From NCBI GenBank assembly GCA_023269455.1, contig JAHFTG010000038.1:1-12335 (forward strand): 12,335 nt of DNA, in the 5' to 3' direction. Positions within the stretch are counted from its first letter, which is position 1, and each line of letters starts with the position of its first letter. The notes below the pieces were generated by a model. It was given only the letters and a program-made list of their open reading frames with translations. It searched no databases and was not told the DNA's origin. Made by a program: the position numbers and the translations under genes. Below are positions 7,788 to 12,335 of the stretch, piece by piece. This DNA is from Opitutaceae bacterium (GTDB lineage Bacteria > Verrucomicrobiota > Verrucomicrobiia > Opitutales > Opitutaceae).

Positions 7788-8186
7788 TTATGCGACAGGC
7801 GTTTCCAGCATGCTGATCGCCCGCTTGAGTTCATCCAAAGTGAAGGGCTTTTGCAGGAAATAAAACCCTTCCTCGCTCACGATCCAACGCGAGTCTTCGT
7901 TTAATTGACCGCTCAATAACAAGATCGGCATTTTCGGCGTCTTTTTCCGAATCAGCCGGGCCAGACTCAGCCCATCCATTTCCGGCATGATCACGTCCGT
8001 AAAAACAAAAGAAAAAGCATCCGCGTCCTTCGCCCATAAATCGAGCGCGCCCACCGCAGACTGCTCACACCGCGTCTCATAGCCCAAATGCGCGAGCAAT
8101 CGGCTCACGATTTCACAAAGCGTGGCATCATCATCCACGACGAGCACCTGTTTACGTAAAGAAACGGAAGGTTCTGGGATCGGCAT
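7788..8186 (-). CDS. Stand-alone CheY-like response regulator receiver
   Basis: Phosphoacceptor receiver domain with no output domain, so it presumably acts by protein contact. From ATG 8186 it has 132 residues: acidic pair D18/D19 in VLVVDDD, phospho-acceptor D64 in FTDVIMPEMDG, switch Ser92 in ILLLSG and Lys113 in LQKPF, all intact. The frame also extends to a TTG at 8219 (143 residues). I prefer the ATG because the added residues are not receiver sequence, and the TTG falls inside a possible -10 element. Neither start has a Shine-Dalgarno. The gene sits 35 nt upstream of the PqqD/CNB-like membrane protein on the same strand, its most likely partner. No histidine kinase is in the window. 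Confidence 0.93.
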   Translation of the reverse strand: MPIPEPSVSLRKQVLVVDDDATLCEIVSRLLAHLGYETRCEQSAVGALDLWAKDADAFSFVFTDVIMPEMDGLSLARLIRKKTPKMPILLLSGQLNEDSRWIVSEEGFYFLQKPFTLDELKRAISMLETPVA

Positions 8187-8194
8187 GGCGGGGA

Positions 8195-8212
8195 ATGAGG
8201 TATTGTCCTCAT
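8195..8212. promoter_or_regulatory. Perfect 6-bp inverted repeat before the receiver gene
   Basis: ATGAGG (8195-8200) and CCTCAT (8207-8212) form a perfect inverted repeat around a 6-nt centre, 9 nt upstream of the preferred ATG (8186). It could be a leader hairpin limiting translation or a dimeric operator. If the TTG at 8219 is the true start, it is coding and incidental. Confidence 0.3.
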
Positions 8213-8215
8213 GCT

Positions 8216-8245
8216 GCAATAGCTACTCTCGCGCCAAATCAACAA
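8216..8245 (-). promoter_or_regulatory. Possible sigma-70-type promoter of the receiver gene
   Basis: On the minus strand TTGTTG (8245-8240) and TATTGC (8221-8216) are 18 nt apart, just after the terminator of the upstream gene, where a promoter for the receiver gene is needed. The -10 match is poor (three of six), so this is positional more than sequence evidence. Confidence 0.22.
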
Positions 8246-8265
8246 CTCTCTGACCTACGTTGAAT

Positions 8266-8297
8266 AAAAAAACCACGCCGGAAGCAGCGTGGTTTTT
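8266..8297 (-). terminator. Intrinsic (Rho-independent) terminator
   Basis: Arms AAAAACCACGC (8268-8278) and GCGTGGTTTTT (8287-8297) pair perfectly over 11 bp around an 8-nt loop. Read on the minus strand, the hairpin ends in seven T (8272-8266), 24 nt after the stop of the YugP-type peptidase. The symmetric A and T flanks mean it could also work on the plus strand, but no plus-strand gene runs into it. It separates the peptidase gene from the receiver/membrane-protein unit. Confidence 0.9.
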
Positions 8298-8320
8298 ATT
8301 ACGAACGAGCAAAACGGGGT

Positions 8321-9025
8321 TCAGTCGTTGCGGCGATTACCTGAAATGAGCATCAGCAGATACAACAGAGTCCCCAGCGAAGCCACAAAGGCGGCCACAT
8401 AGGTGAGCGCCGCCGCATCGAGGGTTTCATTGACACCCTTCATTTCGTCGCGGTCCACGATGCCGAGCGTCACCAGTTGCTGTTTGGCCCGGCGGCTCGC
8501 GTCAAACTCGACCGGCAGCGTGACAAACTGAAACAAGCAGACCACCGCAAGCGCCGCCGCCCCGATGAGCAGCAAGTTATAGCTCAACGCCGCCCCCAGG
8601 AGCCCCGCGCCAAAAAAACCGGCGATCATCACGAAATTGGAAACGCCCGCCGCGATCTGCGTGGCTGGCGCAAGCGTCTGGCGCACCCCCATCATGGCGT
8701 AGCCCACTTTTTGCTGGATGGCGTGGCCTGCCTCATGTGCGGCGACTCCGAGCGCGGCCAGATTGGTTCCATGGTAGTTGAGTTCAGAAAGCGCCAGCCG
8801 CTTATGGATCGGATCAAAATGGTCGGACAACGTGCCCTCGACAGAAACAATCTCGACATCCGTGATCCCCGCCGAGTGCAGCACCGCCTCGGCCGCCTCG
8901 CGGCCAGTGATCCGCCCTCGGGATTCGACCAGCAGGTTTTTCTCATAGGCGCTCTTTATGCGCATCTGTGCATAAAGCCCGAAGAGCATGGGAATGGCAA
9001 AGAAGACGATGAGTGCGATAATCAT
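8321..9025 (-). CDS. YugP-type membrane zinc metallopeptidase
   Basis: Member of the Zn_peptidase_2 (YugP-like) family of membrane-embedded neutral zinc peptidases; substrate unknown. From ATG 9025 it has 234 residues, the usual family length. It begins with an N-terminal membrane helix (MIIALIVFFAIPMLFGLYA). The zinc motif HEAGH is at 97-101, two hydrophobic segments follow the VGYAMMGVRQ stretch, then the family signature LPVEFDASRRA with a likely third ligand Glu, and a C-terminal helix. The frame is open 30 codons further upstream (to 9115), but those residues (MNICRHPVSRL...) look non-coding and would put arginines before the first helix, so 9025 is chosen. No Shine-Dalgarno. The gene is monocistronic, closed by a strong terminator. 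The 171-nt upstream gap holds only a small palindrome. Confidence 0.92.
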   Translation of the reverse strand: MIIALIVFFAIPMLFGLYAQMRIKSAYEKNLLVESRGRITGREAAEAVLHSAGITDVEIVSVEGTLSDHFDPIHKRLALSELNYHGTNLAALGVAAHEAGHAIQQKVGYAMMGVRQTLAPATQIAAGVSNFVMIAGFFGAGLLGAALSYNLLLIGAAALAVVCLFQFVTLPVEFDASRRAKQQLVTLGIVDRDEMKGVNETLDAAALTYVAAFVASLGTLLYLLMLISGNRRND

Positions 9026-9089
9026 GACGTGATGGATAAAGGTTAAAGTTGAACGACAGTAAACGCCCGCGGAGTGATTCCGCAACCGT

Positions 9090-9106
9090 GACACTGGGTG
9101 TCGACA
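9090..9106. promoter_or_regulatory. Overlapping small palindromes upstream of the YugP-type gene
   Basis: GACAC (9090-9094) and GTGTC (9098-9102) pair around TGG, and the 8-bp palindrome TGTCGACA (9099-9106) overlaps the right arm. It lies 65-81 nt before the peptidase ATG, a possible operator position. No promoter pair could be assigned nearby. Confidence 0.2.
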
Positions 9107-9196
9107 GATGTTCAAAGTATTCGCCTGCGACTCGTTGCAAGATCAACTGCGCACGCTGGAAACGACCCCGGCGATTTGTAACCGCCAAAACCGCCG

Positions 9197-11272
9197 CTAC
9201 GCCGCCGAAAATTCCGCCAGTCCCGAGCGCACCAACAACGCCGCGATCTCGGGGTCACGTCCCATGAACCGCCGGTAAAGCACGTCCGGCGCCTCCGAAT
9301 TTCCGCGGCTCAAGATATGCGCCACGAACTCCGCGCCCACCGTGGCGTTGAACACGCCCTCGCGCTTGAACCGCGTGAACGCATCCGCCTCCAGCACCTC
9401 GGCCCACTTGTAAGAATAGTAGCCCGCCGCATAGCCCACCGGATCGCTAAAAAGATGATTGAACCGCTTCACGATGGTCCGCGCGGGCGGTTCCGTCGGA
9501 ATCATGCAGTCTGCGACCAACGCGCGCGTCTTCGCCTCAAGGTCGCCCTCCGCAAACTCGCCCGCCCGCATATGCAGTCCGAGGTCGAGCTTTCCAAACT
9601 GCACCTGCCGCATCGTCGCGCATGCCGAGCGGAAATTCCGCGCCGCCGTCATCTTCTTGAAGATGGCCTCCGGGATCGTCGCGCCCGTCTCGTGATGCCG
9701 TGCGAACAGATCGAGACTCTCCCGTTCCCAGCACCAGTTTTCCATGATCTGCGACGGCAGCTCGACGAAATCCCACGCCACGTTGACGCCGTTGAGAGAC
9801 TTGATCTCCACCTCGCCCAACAGATGATGCAGCAGATGACCGAACTCATGAAAAACCGTCTCCACCTCGCGATGCGTGAGCAGCGCCGGCCTGCCATCGG
9901 CGGGCGGCGTCATGTTGCCACAGATGTAGCCGAGATGCGGCGCACGCGAACCATCCGGCTGCGGCCCGCCCGTCACGAGATAGCCCATCCAGGCCCCCCC
10001 GCGCTTTGATTCGCGCGGATACCAATCGGCGTAGAACGATCCCAGATGCCGCCCGCGCGCATCGTGCAGCTCATAGAACTTCACCTCGGGATGCCAGACC
10101 TCGACGCTCTCCGGCGCGCGCTCCGTGATGCGCAGCCCGAAGACCCGTCCAGCCAGCTCCCACAACCCCGCGATCACGCGGTCCATCGGCAGGTAGGCGC
10201 GCAACACCTCGTCATCAAAATCGTATCGCTCCTGCCGCAGCTTCTCCGCCCAGTAACCGACTTCCCACGCCTTCAACACGCCGAGAGGTTGACCGGTTTT
10301 ACGCGCCTTGAATTCTTCCAACTCTCGGCACTCCTTCCCAAACGCCGCCTGCGCCCGTCCCTCGAACTCCTCGACAAACGCCAGCGCCCGCTCGCCGCTC
10401 CCCGCCATGCGCCGCGCCAGCACCAAATCCGCAAAATTCTTCCGGCCCAGCAGCGCGGCCTTTTCCTGGCGCAGCGCGATGATTTGTTTCACCAGCGCCT
10501 CGTTATCATGCGGCGCTTTTGAACCGATATCGACCGACGCCGCCCACACCTCGCGCCGCAGGCTCTCGTCCTCCGCGTAAAGCATGACCGGCTCCATCGA
10601 AGGAAACTGCAGCGTAAACCGCCACGCCGGCTTTTCCGCCGTGCCCAAGCCCTTGCTCTCCGCACTGCGCTTCGCCGCCGCGATCGCATGCGCCGGAAGC
10701 CCTCGCAACCGCGCCTCATCCTCGACCAGAAGTTGCCAGGCATTCGTCGAATCCAGCACGTTTTCGCTGTAACGCTGCGTCAGTTGAGCCAGCTCGCTCT
10801 GCAACGCCTCCAAACGCGCCCGCTTGTCATCGGGCAGATCCGCGCCCGCCTGCTGAAAATCCGCCACCGTCTCGTCGAGAAACCGCCGGTGGATACCCGC
10901 CAGCCCCGTCGCCGCAGGCGTGGACGCAAACGCCTTCAACCGCGTCCACAACGCGATGTTCAACGCTATCCGTGCATAAAAAATCGAGACCTGCGGCAGC
11001 AGCGCGTTGTGCGCCTCGCGCACCGCCGGCGAATCCGCGACCGACTGGAGATGCGTGACCTTGCCCCAAGCACGCGTCAGCTCATCCGTGGCGCTTTCCA
11101 GCGCGAGAAACGTATTCTCATAGGTGAGCGCGCCCGCCTCGCGCCCCGCGATGGCGTCAATGGCCGCCTGCGCCCGCCCGAGCGCGCCTTCGATGGCCGG
11201 TGCGATGAGTTCGGGCGTATGTTGCGACCAGCGGATTTCAAAATCAGGAGCGACAAAGGGATTGATGGACAC
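9197..11272 (-). CDS. M3 family oligopeptidase (oligopeptidase A-like)
   Basis: Cytosolic zinc oligopeptidase of family M3A, which degrades short peptides, including cleaved signal peptides. The 691 residues from GTG 11272 fit E. coli OpdA/PrlC (680) along the whole length: N-terminal helical cap, YSENVLDSTNAW, YWAEKLRQERYDF, VWHPEVKFYELHD, and KRGGAWM. The zinc motif HEFGH is at 475-479, the downstream ligand Glu sits in VELPSQIMENWCWE, and the C-terminal YAAGYYSYKWAEVL substrate loop is present. All catalytic residues are intact. Start choice: GTG 11272 gives MSINPFVAPDF, aligning with OpdA's MTNPLLTPF. TTG 11287 has AGGGG 7 nt upstream, and TTG 11314 would overlap the bioC fusion stop. With GTG the gap to the upstream gene is 31 nt, so co-transcription with bioC is likely although the functions are unrelated. 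Confidence 0.95.
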   Translation of the reverse strand: MSINPFVAPDFEIRWSQHTPELIAPAIEGALGRAQAAIDAIAGREAGALTYENTFLALESATDELTRAWGKVTHLQSVADSPAVREAHNALLPQVSIFYARIALNIALWTRLKAFASTPAATGLAGIHRRFLDETVADFQQAGADLPDDKRARLEALQSELAQLTQRYSENVLDSTNAWQLLVEDEARLRGLPAHAIAAAKRSAESKGLGTAEKPAWRFTLQFPSMEPVMLYAEDESLRREVWAASVDIGSKAPHDNEALVKQIIALRQEKAALLGRKNFADLVLARRMAGSGERALAFVEEFEGRAQAAFGKECRELEEFKARKTGQPLGVLKAWEVGYWAEKLRQERYDFDDEVLRAYLPMDRVIAGLWELAGRVFGLRITERAPESVEVWHPEVKFYELHDARGRHLGSFYADWYPRESKRGGAWMGYLVTGGPQPDGSRAPHLGYICGNMTPPADGRPALLTHREVETVFHEFGHLLHHLLGEVEIKSLNGVNVAWDFVELPSQIMENWCWERESLDLFARHHETGATIPEAIFKKMTAARNFRSACATMRQVQFGKLDLGLHMRAGEFAEGDLEAKTRALVADCMIPTEPPARTIVKRFNHLFSDPVGYAAGYYSYKWAEVLEADAFTRFKREGVFNATVGAEFVAHILSRGNSEAPDVLYRRFMGRDPEIAALLVRSGLAEFSAA

Positions 11273-11303
11273 AGTCGCAATGACCAAGCGCCCGCCCCTC
11301 TTG

Positions 11304-12335
11304 TCAAATCGCAAGTGACGCCCGCTCCGCCTCGAACCGGTAAAACGTCCACGTCGCCTTCACCCCGCCATCCGTCGCATACCGCCGTTCATACTCGTCC
11401 ATCAACCGCCGCAACGCCCCGACCGACAATCGCCGCGCAGGCGTCGCGCCCACGCCATGCAGACTCCTTAAAAATTCCCGCGCCGACGCATACCGAAACT
11501 CCACCGTTTGCGCCTCCGCCCGCACCACACGCAGCCCGCCTTCTTCCAGCGCACGCCTCCACGCCTCCGCAGTCCGCCAGTTCACCGGCGACCAACCGCC
11601 CACCAACGCCCGCAGCTCAGGCAAGCTCCCCTCCGCAAACAACCCGCCGACCACCCGCCCGCCCGGCGCGAGCGTTTCCCTCCACGCCGAAAACACCGCC
11701 GCCGGATCATCCACCCACTGCAACATACTGCTCGTGAAAATCCAACCCCACGGCCCTGTGATCGGAGCCTCCGCCAGCATCGGGCGCCACTCCGCCAGCG
11801 GCCACTCCGCCTTTCCCCGCGCACACATGGCCGCCGAAGCATCAGTCGCCACCAGCCTGCCCGCCCACGGCAACAGATGCCGCGTAAAAATCCCCGTCCC
11901 CGCCCCCACCTCCAACGCACTCCCCGTCCGCTCCACCGGCAGCCACTCCGCCAACCACGCCGCCGCAGCGGTCTGCACGCGCGCATGCCTCCCATACGTC
12001 CCCACCGCCCGCGAAAACCCCGCGTTAACCTCGTCTTGCTTCCACGCCTGCAACAACGCCCGTGGATGATGCGTCGCGCCTTCCACCACCTCCAAACATG
12101 GCCAGCACCGCTTCAATTCCGCCGCATCCAACAACGCATCGCGGTCGCCCGCATACATCCGCCACCCCGTCGGCACCAACGCGTCCACGCGACCGCTTTC
12201 CAAACGCGCCAACCCCGCCGCCAACGTTTCCAACGTGATCTCCGCCGCCATTTCCGCCGTCACATCGAGTCCCGCGCGCCCATAAAAATCCTCCAGCGCC
12301 GCCGCTCGCTCCCGCCGCACCCAGCGCGCCAGAAA
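11304..12335 (-). CDS. bioC: Pimeloyl-ester esterase-like/BioC fusion, 5' end missing
   Basis: The frame is open through the right edge, so the N-terminus is missing. The last about 245 residues are BioC, which methylates malonyl-ACP with SAM to prime pimeloyl synthesis for biotin. Seen: the BioC-type entry F-S-R-A-V-G-T-Y-G-R-H-A-R-V-Q, SAM motif I EVGAGTG (137-143 counted from codon 12320), SSMLQWVDD, FAEGSLPELR, and the BioC-specific REFLRSLHGVGAT. Before it, residues 1-92 read like the end of an alpha/beta hydrolase: YAGDRDALLD, then EGATHHPR with a candidate catalytic His at 84, as in the BioH/BioG esterases that remove the methyl group at the end of the same pathway. The ORF continues in frame (FLARW) before the GTG at 12320, so that GTG is unlikely to be the start. 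BioC is firm; the esterase identity is inferred from a partial domain. M3 oligopeptidase follows 31 nt downstream. Confidence 0.88.
   Translation of the reverse strand, partial: FLARWVRRERAAALEDFYGRAGLDVTAEMAAEITLETLAAGLARLESGRVDALVPTGWRMYAGDRDALLDAAELKRCWPCLEVVEGATHHPRALLQAWKQDEVNAGFSRAVGTYGRHARVQTAAAAWLAEWLPVERTGSALEVGAGTGIFTRHLLPWAGRLVATDASAAMCARGKAEWPLAEWRPMLAEAPITGPWGWIFTSSMLQWVDDPAAVFSAWRETLAPGGRVVGGLFAEGSLPELRALVGGWSPVNWRTAEAWRRALEEGGLRVVRAEAQTVEFRYASAREFLRSLHGVGATPARRLSVGALRRLMDEYERRYATDGGVKATWTFYRFEAERASLAI

Noticed and set aside
9026..9115. Upstream extension of the YugP-type peptidase to 9115
   Set aside because: The added 30 residues (with several Arg and His before the first membrane helix) are unlike the family, which starts at the membrane helix as from ATG 9025.
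9165..9196. Possible terminator after the M3 peptidase (GGCG...CGCC)
   Set aside because: Only a 4-bp stem with a 9-nt loop and no T-run on the minus strand.

Overview
The window is a dense, high-GC bacterial chromosome segment with ordinary housekeeping and metabolic genes. The gene families fit a Gram-negative bacterium: a GspE/PilB assembly ATPase with an N-terminal GAF domain, YugP-type and M3 metallopeptidases, and biotin synthesis through BioC. My guess is the Verrucomicrobiota (Opitutaceae-like), from the look of the proteins and base composition only; no 16S or other phylogenetic marker is present. Almost none of the starts has a recognisable Shine-Dalgarno sequence.

Layout. Positions 1-1906 (minus strand) hold zwf, cut by the left edge, preceded by yraN. 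A 110-nt divergent gap (1907-2015) contains what looks like one copy of a 'CATTGCGAGG'-type interspersed repeat that runs into the start of the next gene. Positions 2016-4202 (plus) encode a GAF-MshEN-T2SSE ATPase. The 272-nt gap after it holds an apparent dctA deletion remnant on the minus strand and a CT-rich leader in front of tyrS (4475-5758, plus). tyrS converges with a minus-strand pair: a stand-alone receiver protein (7788-8186), followed 35 nt later by a 658-residue membrane protein (5776-7752) with a PqqD-like N-terminus, an M50-like membrane region without HExxH, and two cyclic-nucleotide-binding-like domains. A clear intrinsic terminator (8266-8297) closes the next minus-strand gene, the YugP-type zinc peptidase (8321-9025). 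The right end (9197-12335, minus) holds an M3 oligopeptidase and, upstream with a short gap, a gene cut by the right edge in which an alpha/beta-hydrolase end is fused to BioC.

How the genes work together. Most are functionally independent: zwf feeds the oxidative pentose phosphate pathway, tyrS charges tRNA-Tyr, the ATPase powers type IV pilus or type II secretion assembly, and the bioC fusion makes the pimeloyl moiety of biotin. The only pair that looks like a dedicated unit is the receiver gene plus the PqqD/M50-like/double-CNB membrane protein. This is the best candidate here for an uncharacterised system: a signal-reading membrane module apparently built from a dead metalloprotease scaffold. 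No rRNA, tRNA, CRISPR array, complete insertion sequence or prophage was seen.
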